From Betaproteobacteria bacterium HGW-Betaproteobacteria-16 (GTDB taxonomy: Bacteria; Pseudomonadota; Gammaproteobacteria; Burkholderiales; Burkholderiaceae_C), in contig PHCQ01000010.1 in NCBI GenBank assembly GCA_002840835.1, forward strand, positions 1-64,000: DNA of 64,000 nucleotides, written 5' to 3'. Shown here in pieces: positions 44,842 through 51,499 of the stretch. The translations under genes and the position numbers were made by a program. Each line of letters starts with the position of its first letter. The stretch's first letter is position 1. Under the pieces are notes generated by a model that saw only the letters and a program-made list of their open reading frames with translations, searched no databases and was not told the DNA's origin.

Positions 44842-44906
44842 ACGGCCCCCACAAGGACAGCGGCTGTCATGAAGGTGTTGAAGTCAGTAAACGCGGAAAA
44901 GGTCAT
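44823..44906 (-). CDS. 27-residue membrane peptide (pVII/pIX-like)
   Basis: A 27-codon gene: MTFSAFTDFNTFMTAAVLVG then AVWYLFR and TAG. The hydrophobic segment (about residues 13-25) with a short polar N-terminus matches the small minor coats pVII/pIX at the leading virion tip. Its ATG overlaps the stop of the 112-residue coat-like gene by four bases, and its end overlaps the start of the adsorption-protein gene by 19 bases. This supports translation as part of the chain. Too short for most gene finders. Confidence 0.6.
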   Translation of the reverse strand: MTFSAFTDFNTFMTAAVLVGAVWYLFR

Positions 44907-45241
44907 TTTTCGTGACGCCCATCAAAAAGGCCCAGCAGGTTTTTAAGTCCGTAGAGGGTCACGGCCAGGAGCAGAGCAGCACCGAACCAAGCGGACGCAA
45001 GGGCCGTTCCGCCGTCGAAATCGCATTCAGGGAAGGGAGGGTAGGCCTGCACGTAGTTCGTGCAGCTGGCGCCGTCTTGCTGGACGCAGAGCGTCATGCT
45101 TGAGCCGGTGAAGTCGGTTGTTGTGCATGACGCGGAAAAGATGCTGGAGCCGGAGCCCCAGCTGGTGGACGCACCAGAGCATGCCGATTGCCTTGCGGCC
45201 TCGACGCTTGGGAAACACACGTTGCCGTGCAGGTAGCCCAT
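44903..45241 (-). CDS. Inovirus coat-associated protein (112 residues)
   Basis: A 112-residue protein starting MGYLHGNVCFPSVEAARQSA, with four or five cysteines in its N-terminal part, an acidic patch, and a membrane segment at about 80-102 (LASAWFGAALLLAVTLYGLK). Proteins with this opening sit between the major coat and pIII-like genes of several beta/gammaproteobacterial filamentous phages; their role is unproven. No signal peptide is evident. The stop overlaps the 27-codon gene. Confidence 0.7.
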   Translation of the reverse strand: MGYLHGNVCFPSVEAARQSACSGASTSWGSGSSIFSASCTTTDFTGSSMTLCVQQDGASCTNYVQAYPPFPECDFDGGTALASAWFGAALLLAVTLYGLKNLLGLFDGRHEK

Positions 45242-45259
45242 CTGGTGCGTCCTGAGGGC

Positions 45260-45481
45260 TTACCACCAGCCCATTTTCGTGCCGAGCTTTTTCAGGGCCC
45301 AGAACGACACCATGGCGATGATCACCGCCGTTGCACCGAGCACGAGAATTTCCCCGGACTCGGTGATGGCTGCATCGACGCCAGCAGGCAGAGCGGCCTG
45401 GGCGAACACTGCGGGTGCAGCGACGAGACCGGCCACCAGAGCGACCAGAGCCGCGAACTTTTGACGGATGTTTTTCAACAT
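45260..45481 (-). CDS. Major coat protein (pVIII-like)
   Basis: A 73-residue precursor. The signal peptide (about residues 1-27) ends PAVFA. The mature roughly 45-residue protein has an acidic N-terminal helix (VDAAITESGE), a membrane helix (ILVLGATAVIIAMVSFWAL) and a basic end (KKLGTKM) for DNA contact. This is the standard inovirus major coat design. GAAAGGAAAAG precedes the ATG, and a hairpin lies 37 bases upstream. Confidence 0.93.
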   Translation of the reverse strand: MLKNIRQKFAALVALVAGLVAAPAVFAQAALPAGVDAAITESGEILVLGATAVIIAMVSFWALKKLGTKMGWW

Positions 45482-45517
45482 GAACTTTTCCTTTCAAAGT
45501 GATGCGGGATTGCATCT

Positions 45518-45542
45518 CATGGCCCCCGTGGCGCGGGCCATG
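45518..45542 (-). other. Stem-loop upstream of the major coat gene
   Basis: CATGGCCC at 45518-45525 pairs with 45535-45542 around a 9-base loop. It lies in the leader of the coat gene, where filamentous phages often have an mRNA processing or attenuation site that raises coat output. Position and shape only. Confidence 0.45.
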
Positions 45543-45550
45543 GGCTGGAA

Positions 45551-45730
45551 TCACCCGAGCAAGTCTTCATACGCTCCGCACTCGGGGCACTGGGCTATCA
45601 CTTGCCCCAGCGGCCCCCAGAGGTGTTCGGGTAGCTCCTCATCGAGGAACTCACCGACGAACCCGCACTCTTGGCAGGTTTTAGCGTCGCCGTCCTGGAC
45701 GTCTTCAAAGTCTTGATCGGGATCACTCAT
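45551..45730 (-). CDS. 59-residue zinc-ribbon phage protein
   Basis: An acidic 59-residue protein: MSDPDQDFEDVQDGDAKTCQ, then ECGFVGEFL, and QCPECGAYEDLLG at the end. Cys19, Cys22, Cys48 and Cys51 form a two-knuckle zinc ribbon. It lies between the ssDNA-binding protein and the major coat, with its ATG just beyond the previous stop. Function unknown; control of translation or of replication-to-packaging switching is conceivable. It falls below common length cut-offs. Confidence 0.65.
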   Translation of the reverse strand: MSDPDQDFEDVQDGDAKTCQECGFVGEFLDEELPEHLWGPLGQVIAQCPECGAYEDLLG

Positions 45731-45732
45731 GC

Positions 45733-46038
45733 TCAGGCCGCTGCCTTCTCCGCAGCTGTACGCAGCGGTTTGATACCTTGGATAGCAAGGTAGGTTTTGC
45801 CCTTGCTGGCCTTCTCTTCAATGTCCAGCTCGGCCAGCATGGGGAAGGTGTTGTGCTCGATGGCTTTGAGCACATCGCCGGACTCGACCCGCATCGGATT
45901 GGTCCTGAAGCCCTTGCCACCGATGTCAGTGGACAGGGCAACGTCAACGTGTGCGACCTGGACAAGGATGCTCTGACCGTCGATGTTGTAGGTCTCGTTG
46001 CTGATGCCCCGGACCACTTCTTGCGCCTTGAATCTCAT
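45733..46038 (-). CDS. Phage ssDNA-binding protein (pV-like)
   Basis: A 101-residue protein beginning MRFKAQEVVRGISNETYNID, with an OB-fold-like strand pattern (ILVQVAHVDVALSTDIGGKG, TYLAIQGIKPLRTA). Position directly after the replication initiator and before the coat genes matches the gene V products that coat the plus strand. The ATG follows CAGGAGTTACAC and overlaps the initiator's stop by four bases. Assigned mainly on position and size. Confidence 0.7.
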   Translation of the reverse strand: MRFKAQEVVRGISNETYNIDGQSILVQVAHVDVALSTDIGGKGFRTNPMRVESGDVLKAIEHNTFPMLAELDIEEKASKGKTYLAIQGIKPLRTAAEKAAA

Positions 46039-47087
46039 GTGTAACTCCTGATTTGGTCCTGAAGCTCGGACCAAGAAAGCCCGGCCACCACGCCGGAGGG
46101 TTTGACCCGTTTCGGAATGCCGATGACTCGCATTTCCTCGACTAAGTCGGTGTCGTTGACGCTGGCAATTTCTTGCGCCTGGTGCAGCGCTTTGCCGTAG
46201 CAGCGTTTGAGGTGATAGAGCAGGTGGCCGAGGTTGGTCGCCGTCTCTGTTTGAGTGGTTGGGATGCTCTCGGCAGCGGCCTGCAGGAGCTTTTCCAAGG
46301 CGGGGTAAGCACCCGCGAAGAACTTGTCGCAGTCGGTCAAAGCGTCATAGGGAATGACGCGGTCACGGTTGCCGAACTGGACCTCGAAACGGACCCAATC
46401 AGAACCGAGGTCGCCGAGTTGTTTGCCCTTCTCGTACACGCGCAACATCTTGCCGTTTGCGGCCTTGCCGACATAGAGGGTGCGGCCGTGGACTTGGTCC
46501 AGCCAGTCGCCTGCAACGCTGGTGGATGGCCTACGGCCGCAGCTTGTGAACTGGTCTTCGTCGACCATCTGGACTGCATCGTCCACGGTGTGCTCGCCGT
46601 TGAGAAAGTCCACTGCCAAATCCACCCGGGTGAGCTTGGCATTGAACCCTTCGAGCAGCTCTCGAAGGCTGGGCCAATCCTCGACCATGGAACAGCCCTT
46701 ACCTGTTAGCTGGAGCATCCAGCGGCCCCGCTGAGCCTCCCCGCCCATGGCGAGGGCTCCGACTTCGACCATCACGCCGCCGACATAGACCCGGAGCCGA
46801 TGACGTTCGGTGAAACCGAACAAACCGCCATCCAGTTCGCCGGTGATGGGCTTGCCGCCCATGACAGAACCGAGAAAACCGATCAGCCCAGCAATGCTCA
46901 TCGAGGGATGGTCGAAGGTCGCATTGAGCCAATCGACCTTTGCTTTGGCCTCTTGCCCCTCTCCGACCCTTTCCCCCCGTGTTACAGCACGGGGGGAGGG
47001 CGCCTGCGGCGCGCGTCGCAGGCTCCCGCGCACCGCAGGCGCCCCAAAACCATCCATCATCCCGGGGCCGGACTGACCTTGTCTCAT
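46035..47087 (-). CDS. Phage replication initiation protein (RstA-type)
   Basis: A 350-residue initiator for rolling-circle replication. Family segments are KVDWLNATFDHP near residue 50, AKLTRVDLAVDFLNGEHT about 150, RTLYVGKAANGKMLRVYEKG about 205 and WVRFEVQFGNRDR. These match the Rep_trans/phage replication initiator of CTX-like inoviruses. It should nick the plus origin to start replication. Its ATG overlaps the stop of a 48-residue gene upstream (47084-47087). Confidence 0.85.
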   Translation of the reverse strand: MRQGQSGPGMMDGFGAPAVRGSLRRAPQAPSPRAVTRGERVGEGQEAKAKVDWLNATFDHPSMSIAGLIGFLGSVMGGKPITGELDGGLFGFTERHRLRVYVGGVMVEVGALAMGGEAQRGRWMLQLTGKGCSMVEDWPSLRELLEGFNAKLTRVDLAVDFLNGEHTVDDAVQMVDEDQFTSCGRRPSTSVAGDWLDQVHGRTLYVGKAANGKMLRVYEKGKQLGDLGSDWVRFEVQFGNRDRVIPYDALTDCDKFFAGAYPALEKLLQAAAESIPTTQTETATNLGHLLYHLKRCYGKALHQAQEIASVNDTDLVEEMRVIGIPKRVKPSGVVAGLSWSELQDQIRSYT

Positions 47088-47230
47088 TTCAAAACCTCAT
47101 TGCTTCGGAGAACGTCCATGCAGATCTGAGCTTGGTCCTGGACGAATCTGATTGCGTCGGCCTGCTCGATGAGGGCAACGGTCACGATGGCCGCCCACAC
47201 GAACGAAAACGCGGCGAGAGCGACCTTCAT
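47084..47230 (-). CDS. 48-residue phage membrane protein
   Basis: Reads MKVALAAFSFVWAAIVTVAL followed by IEQADAIRFVQDQAQICMD and a short basic tail. One N-terminal membrane helix and a polar C-terminus are seen. Both ends overlap neighbours by ATGA (47227-47230 and 47084-47087), a strong sign of real translation. Function unknown. Confidence 0.6.
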   Translation of the reverse strand: MKVALAAFSFVWAAIVTVALIEQADAIRFVQDQAQICMDVLRSNEVLK

Positions 47231-47364
47231 GCGTGATGCCCGATGACTGCGGACGCCACGACAGTGAGCATCCAGTCCGACAAGGGCTCAGACCCGAGAA
47301 GATGGGCGCGGAGCATCGCAACGCAGGTGCGATAGCGATAACGCTCGATGTGGACGCGGTTCAT
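47227..47364 (-). CDS. 45-residue phage protein
   Basis: Reads MNRVHIERYRYRTCVAMLRA then HLLGSEPLSDWMLTVVASA and VIGHHA. It has a basic N-terminus and a mildly hydrophobic C-terminal helix. The ATG and the TGA both overlap neighbours by four bases, so it belongs to the coupled chain. No family recognised. Confidence 0.5.
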   Translation of the reverse strand: MNRVHIERYRYRTCVAMLRAHLLGSEPLSDWMLTVVASAVIGHHA

Positions 47365-47543
47365 CTCCGTGACCTCGTCTGCTCAAGGTGCAAAGAGATT
47401 TGCAGCCACTCCAGGCGGTTGCTGGTGCGCTTTGGGGTGCCCGCCCTGACCTTGGGGGCCCCAGGAGCCGCCACAGCGCGTGTGCCCCCCTTTGGAGGCT
47501 CAGGGCGGACGAAATTGAGGGCCTTAGAGCTCGATGGCATCAT
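47361..47543 (-). CDS. 60-residue basic phage protein
   Basis: Starts MMPSSSKALNFVRPEPPKGG, rich in Pro, Lys and Arg, and ends EWLQISLHLEQTRSRR. GGAG lies five bases before the ATG, and the TGA overlaps the next ATG (47361-47364). It is the first gene of the leftward operon, divergent from the 78-residue membrane gene at 47574. The low-complexity first half makes it less certain. Confidence 0.45.
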   Translation of the reverse strand: MMPSSSKALNFVRPEPPKGGTRAVAAPGAPKVRAGTPKRTSNRLEWLQISLHLEQTRSRR

Positions 47544-47573
47544 CGAACTCCAACCGTGAAACGAGGAGGAACG

Positions 47574-47810
47574 ATGCTCGACCTGAAGGCGTTTGAAGTC
47601 GAAATGACCAAACTGACGATGCAGATGATCGCGTGGGAGGTCGTCACATTCGTGATCGGCATGTTCGTGCTGTACCTGGTGCTGAAAGCAGCGATCCGTG
47701 ACGGGATAAACGAATCGCGACTCGGAGACACTTGGAAAGCACAGGTACGAGCGGCAGAACGCACAGAGGCAGAAGGCGGGAAGCTGCCACCGATTCGCGC
47801 TGATCGTTGA
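47574..47810 (+). CDS. Small phage membrane protein (78 residues)
   Basis: Starts MLDLKAFEVEMTKLTMQMIA, with a membrane segment (about residues 20-40, WEVVTFVIGMFVLYLVLKAA) and a charged C-terminal tail (RAAERTEAEGGKLPP). ACGAGGAGGA precedes the ATG. It is divergent from the main operon and upstream of the operator cluster. Function unknown; superinfection exclusion is a typical role for such proteins but is not shown. Confidence 0.65.
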   Translation: MLDLKAFEVEMTKLTMQMIAWEVVTFVIGMFVLYLVLKAAIRDGINESRLGDTWKAQVRAAERTEAEGGKLPPIRADR

Positions 47811-47838
47811 ACTAGCAGGTGTGGCATGGCGGCTCCGG

Positions 47839-47900
47839 TTACAGGCTGTAATCTGGTTCGGAGCTTACAGGGTGAAACCCTATTTGTTTACAGTCTGTAA
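47839..47900 (+). promoter_or_regulatory. Operator cluster with TTACAGnCTGTAA palindromes
   Basis: Perfect 13-bp palindromes TTACAGGCTGTAA (47839-47851) and TTACAGTCTGTAA (47888-47900), 49 bases apart, with an imperfect third site TTACAGGGTGAAA at 47865-47877. They lie just upstream of the HTH regulator gene, the expected place for autoregulation of a phage repressor. Confidence 0.7.
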
Positions 47901-47934
47901 GACAATGCGGAGCACTTGACAGGAGGCCAAAGAA

Positions 47935-48204
47935 ATGCCGCACACCATTGAATTGCTAAACAGAGCACTGGAAAAGCAGAGCGCTGCAGCTTGGTGCAGG
48001 GCGATGAACGTGGGGAGGGCAACGCTAGCAGTAGCGAAGAAAAGGGGCCGTTTGAGCCCTACGCTTGCTGGAAATATTGCTATGGAAATCGGAGCTGATC
48101 CGATTTACTGGACTGCCGTTGCAGCAGCCGAAGCGGAGCCACCGGGACCGCTTAGGGATAGGTTAGAGAAGTCAATAGCGCGTCACAAAACGACTGTATA
48201 TTGA
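47935..48204 (+). CDS. Phage HTH regulator (repressor-like)
   Basis: An 89-residue protein with a helix-turn-helix at about residues 16-40 (AAWCRAMNVGRATLAVAKKR) and a following GNIAMEIGADPIYW helix. This layout is common to small phage and plasmid regulators. AGGAGG precedes the ATG. With the palindromes 35 bases upstream it is the best candidate lysogeny switch. Confidence 0.7.
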   Translation: MPHTIELLNRALEKQSAAAWCRAMNVGRATLAVAKKRGRLSPTLAGNIAMEIGADPIYWTAVAAAEAEPPGPLRDRLEKSIARHKTTVY

Positions 48205-48289
48205 CACACGCGGCTCAAGCAGCATCGTGGCGGATGCGTGGTGTGCCGAAGACAGATTGTCCGGTTGTGTTTCAACATGGAGGTGGGTC

Positions 48290-48847
48290 TTGAAGGTTCT
48301 GAAGCTGTCTGCTCAGGGGCTCCCGCAGTCCTGGATCAGCCTGGAAGAAGCGGTGCTGCATTACGCTGCGGATGAAGTGCGCTGGGAAATGGGTGCCGAG
48401 ATTGCCGTGTTCCACGGCGGTCACAACGCGGTCACCGGGCAGCAGTCGATCATCACCATCAACTCCATCATTGGCACCCAGGGGGTGCCCCGCATCAATC
48501 CTTTTGACCTGCGCCCCACGCTGACCAACAGCAAGCTGTTCTCCCGCGACCGCAACGTGTGTGCTTACTGCGGCAACCATTTCCATGAAGAAGACCTGAC
48601 GCGGGAGCACATTCAGCCGCTCGGGCAGAACGGGCGGGATCTCTGGATGAACGTGGTCACGGCGTGCAAGTCGTGCAACCACCGCAAGGGCAACCGCACG
48701 CCCGAGCAGGCGCACATGCCGCTGCTGTATGCACCCTACGTGCCCAGCTTGTGGGAAGACTTCATTCTGCGCAACCGCCGCATCCTGGCCGACCAGATGG
48801 AGTTCCTGATGTCGCATTTGCCAAAGACGTCGCGTCTGCACGCCTGA
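48290..48847 (+). CDS. HNH endonuclease
   Basis: A 185-residue HNH protein. The zinc/catalytic module is CAYCGNHFHEEDLTREHIQP, then WMNVVTACKSCNHRKGNRTP. The His before IQP and the downstream Asn/His complete the HNH site. The N-terminal half (LKLSAQGLPQSWISLEEAV) is conserved in Comamonadaceae relatives. The TTG at 48290 is chosen as start because GGAGG lies six bases upstream and the conserved sequence begins there. Its cellular role is unknown; it seems to be a host gene, not part of the phage. Confidence 0.82.
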   Translation: MKVLKLSAQGLPQSWISLEEAVLHYAADEVRWEMGAEIAVFHGGHNAVTGQQSIITINSIIGTQGVPRINPFDLRPTLTNSKLFSRDRNVCAYCGNHFHEEDLTREHIQPLGQNGRDLWMNVVTACKSCNHRKGNRTPEQAHMPLLYAPYVPSLWEDFILRNRRILADQMEFLMSHLPKTSRLHA

Positions 48848-48898
48848 GGCAGACGTCGGCGGGTCGACCCATTCAAGGGCTGGCCCGGCGGGGGGTCA

Positions 48899-50275
48899 TC
48901 AGTAGGTCAACTCAAGCAACACCACGCGGTTTTCGGCGGTGGGCCACGTCCGCCCCGTGATTTTCTCTTCGTTGAAAACGGCGGTGATCGGACGCACACT
49001 TGCGTCGCTCACGCTGAGCTTGGAGCTGGACACCCCGGCGCCAGAGGGCGGCACACCTGGCAAGGCCTTGCCATCAAAAGACATCGTGTCGCGTTGGGCA
49101 TCGAAGTAGCCACGCGGACGGGTCAGGATGACGGTGGCTTTGGCGTCCTTGTCTGCGGCCATCGGGCGCTCTGCCCGCAAGTGAATCAGATCGCTGGAAC
49201 GCGGGAATGGGCTGCGGTAGATGTGGGTCGTGGCATAGCCCGGTGCGCTGACCACGAACTCGTAGGGCACACCAGCCTTTGCCGTGAAAGGTCCCCACTG
49301 GCCGTCTGCACCGACGGTCCTGCTGTGCACGGCTTCACCCAATCGCTCACCGGTGCCGGGTTGGGTGGCGTAGACGGCAAGTTGAGCGCCAGGCAATGGC
49401 AGGTTGTTGCTGAAGTTGCCGGTGGACGGGTCGGTGGGCACCAGGCCGAGCCCGGTGATCTTGCCGTTCAGCACGATCGGTGTCTGGGGCTGAACGAGGG
49501 ATGTGGCCGCATCTTTTCCGGTGATGAAACGGTAGGTGGCCTCGAATGCCGCCGGCGAGAACGAGGTTTCGCGGTGGTCGACGCGTGGCAGCACCACGTT
49601 GCTCGCACCCTTGAGCGCGGGGCCTTCAAAGCTCACGTTGGTGGGCTTGCCCTTGGCACCGATCCACAGGCCGTCCGGCTGGGCGAACTTGTCGTTGTTG
49701 TCCGAGCGGATCGTCATCCACTTAACGGGCCCGGTCACTTCGTCGCCAGCGCTATTCTTGGGCGCATTGAGCGCGGTCAGGAAGGGACCCGTGCCCGAGA
49801 ATTCATTCGTCTCGCGAAACCCCTTCACGGCCCACACGCCGTGGTTGGGCGTGCCACCCAGCACGGCATGGCTCACCGTTTTGTCGCCGCCACCGTTCTG
49901 GATGTAGTTGCGAATGGCGTAGCCACCACGCGAATTGCCAACGAGTACCACTTGCTTGGCGCCGGTGGTCTTCAGCACCTTTTCCACCTCGCTTTTCAGG
50001 TAGGCCATGTGCTCGGCGGTGGAGGTGCGCCCGGGCTGGGGCTTTCCGTCTTCATCGCGCGCGAGCGGGTAGGGCAGGTCGATCGCATGCAGCTGATCGC
50101 TGGGCCAGCCATTGGATTCGAAGCGCCAGACCGTGGTCTGCCAGATCGAAGCGGAATCGCCGTTGCCGTGCACGAAGACGATGGGCGCAGGTGCAGCACC
50201 TTGTGGCGAGGTGGCACAGGCGACGAGCAACAGGCTACTGGCAGCGAGCGTCAACAGCGTACGGCATGTGGACAT
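48899..50275 (-). CDS. Lipase-like alpha/beta-hydrolase lipoprotein
   Basis: A 458-residue secreted lipoprotein (signal ending LLVAC with Cys near residue 20). The hydrolase domain has the oxyanion-hole strand PIVFVHGNGDSAS and a nucleophile elbow GNSRGGYAIRNYI. His in RVDHRETS is a candidate third residue. After about residue 265 a strand-rich C-terminal region resembles a carbohydrate- or polymer-binding accessory domain (GEAVHSRTVGADGQWGPFTA). The substrate is not known; a lipid or polyester would fit. Confidence 0.75.
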   Translation of the reverse strand: MSTCRTLLTLAASSLLLVACATSPQGAAPAPIVFVHGNGDSASIWQTTVWRFESNGWPSDQLHAIDLPYPLARDEDGKPQPGRTSTAEHMAYLKSEVEKVLKTTGAKQVVLVGNSRGGYAIRNYIQNGGGDKTVSHAVLGGTPNHGVWAVKGFRETNEFSGTGPFLTALNAPKNSAGDEVTGPVKWMTIRSDNNDKFAQPDGLWIGAKGKPTNVSFEGPALKGASNVVLPRVDHRETSFSPAAFEATYRFITGKDAATSLVQPQTPIVLNGKITGLGLVPTDPSTGNFSNNLPLPGAQLAVYATQPGTGERLGEAVHSRTVGADGQWGPFTAKAGVPYEFVVSAPGYATTHIYRSPFPRSSDLIHLRAERPMAADKDAKATVILTRPRGYFDAQRDTMSFDGKALPGVPPSGAGVSSSKLSVSDASVRPITAVFNEEKITGRTWPTAENRVVLLELTY

Positions 50276-50349
50276 GGGTGTGATCCTGGGTTGCGTTTCG
50301 GAACGCTGAAACGAAACGGCCCGCGAGTGGCGGGCCGTGGTGCTGGCGG

Positions 50350-51465
50350 TCAGGCGAAAACGCCCGCTGTGTCCTGCATGCGGTTTGACACTTCGCTCAG
50401 GTGGTGCAGGGTGTCGCCGTAGGTCATTTCAAGCTGGGTGAGTTTCTTGAAGTAGTGGCTGACGATGTATTCGTCGGTCACACCAATGCCCCCGTGCAAC
50501 TGCACCGCCTGCTGGCCGACGAAGCGCATGGATTGCCCCAGCTGCACCTTGGCCCTTGCCATGGCCGCGCGACGCTCGGGGGCGGGCGCGTTGAGTTTGA
50601 GGCTGGCGTAGTAGCTCATGGAGCGTGCCAGTTCCAGCTGCATCTTCATGTCGGCCACGCGGTGTCGCAGGGCCTGGAAGCTGGCAATGGCCACGCCGAA
50701 CTGTTTGCGCGTGTTCATGTACTCGACGGTGATGGACACCGTCTTGTCCATCACACCCACCGCTTCGGCGCAAGCGGCGGCGATGCCGATGTCCACGCCA
50801 TGCTCCAGCGCGGTCAGGCCATCGGTGGTGATCAGTTGGGCCGGTGTGTCCTTGAGCGTCAATTCACCCGCCCGGCTGCCGTCCTGTGTCAGGTGGCCGG
50901 TCGAGCCCACGCCCGATGCGGTGCGCTCCACCAGGAACAGCGCCAGCTTGCCCGCGGCCATGGCCGGCACCACAAAGGCGTCGGCCTGGTCGGCGGCAGG
51001 CACGAGGTTCTTGGTGCCCGAAAGGGTCCAGCCACTGCCCGCCTGGGTGGCGGTGGTGGCGCACACGTCAAGCTTGTAGCGGGCCTTGCGCTCCTGGTGC
51101 GCCAGCACCACCAGTGCTTCGCCGGAGGCCATGCGCGGCAGCCAGGCCGTCTTGAGTTCTGCCGGGGCATAGCCCCCTAGCAGGCCCGTGGTGATGAGCG
51201 TCTGGGCCAGTGGTTCGAGCACGATGCCCCGACCCAGCTCTTCCATGACCACCATGCCTTCCACAGGCCCCATGCCGAGGCCACCGTCTTCTTCGCTCAC
51301 ATAGAGGCCTGCCAGACCCAGATCGGCCAACTCGCCATAGGCGGCGCGGTCAAAGCCGCCCGCGGCGACGATGGCGCGGCGGCGTTCGAAGTCGTAGCCC
51401 TTTTCCACCCATTTCTGCACGGCATCGCGCAGCGCGCCTTGATCTTCACTGAAATCGAAGTCCAT
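50350..51465 (-). CDS. Acyl-CoA dehydrogenase, PimD-like subunit
   Basis: A 371-residue FAD acyl-CoA dehydrogenase with MDFDFSEDQGALRDAVQKWV, then GLGMGPVEGMVVMEELGRG and the C-terminal RFVGQQAVQLHGGIGVTDEY. It lacks the full ATEP/SGSD-type FAD loop of the first subunit. Paired with the longer gene upstream 35 bases away, it resembles the small and large subunits of heteromeric dehydrogenases such as pimeloyl-CoA dehydrogenase (PimD/PimC). The dicarboxyl-CoA substrate is inferred from that pairing. Confidence 0.8.
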   Translation of the reverse strand: MDFDFSEDQGALRDAVQKWVEKGYDFERRRAIVAAGGFDRAAYGELADLGLAGLYVSEEDGGLGMGPVEGMVVMEELGRGIVLEPLAQTLITTGLLGGYAPAELKTAWLPRMASGEALVVLAHQERKARYKLDVCATTATQAGSGWTLSGTKNLVPAADQADAFVVPAMAAGKLALFLVERTASGVGSTGHLTQDGSRAGELTLKDTPAQLITTDGLTALEHGVDIGIAAACAEAVGVMDKTVSITVEYMNTRKQFGVAIASFQALRHRVADMKMQLELARSMSYYASLKLNAPAPERRAAMARAKVQLGQSMRFVGQQAVQLHGGIGVTDEYIVSHYFKKLTQLEMTYGDTLHHLSEVSNRMQDTAGVFA

Positions 51466-51499
51466 TTGTATCTCCTGAGTTCCGAACGCTAGCCGGGAT

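Larger units (their letters stand above)
41195..48256. mobile_element. Inovirus (filamentous phage) prophage
   Basis: About 7 kb with a complete filamentous-phage module set: replication initiator, ssDNA-binding protein, major coat, adsorption protein, DUF2523 minor coat, Zot assembly ATPase, repressor-like regulator with operators, structured non-coding region and serine recombinase. Adjacent genes overlap by a base or a few bases throughout. Host genes ribF (ends 41127) and an HNH endonuclease (starts 48290) bound it. The edges here are set by an 8-base direct repeat (AAGACAGA at 41195 and 48249), which is short enough to be chance; gene content supports at least 41224-48204. No tRNA or clear dif site was found. 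Confidence 0.88.

Noticed and set aside
48205..48289. GTG at 48227 as the HNH endonuclease start
   Set aside because: It adds 21 non-conserved residues from the prophage border, while TTG at 48290 has GGAGG six bases upstream and fits the family N-terminus.
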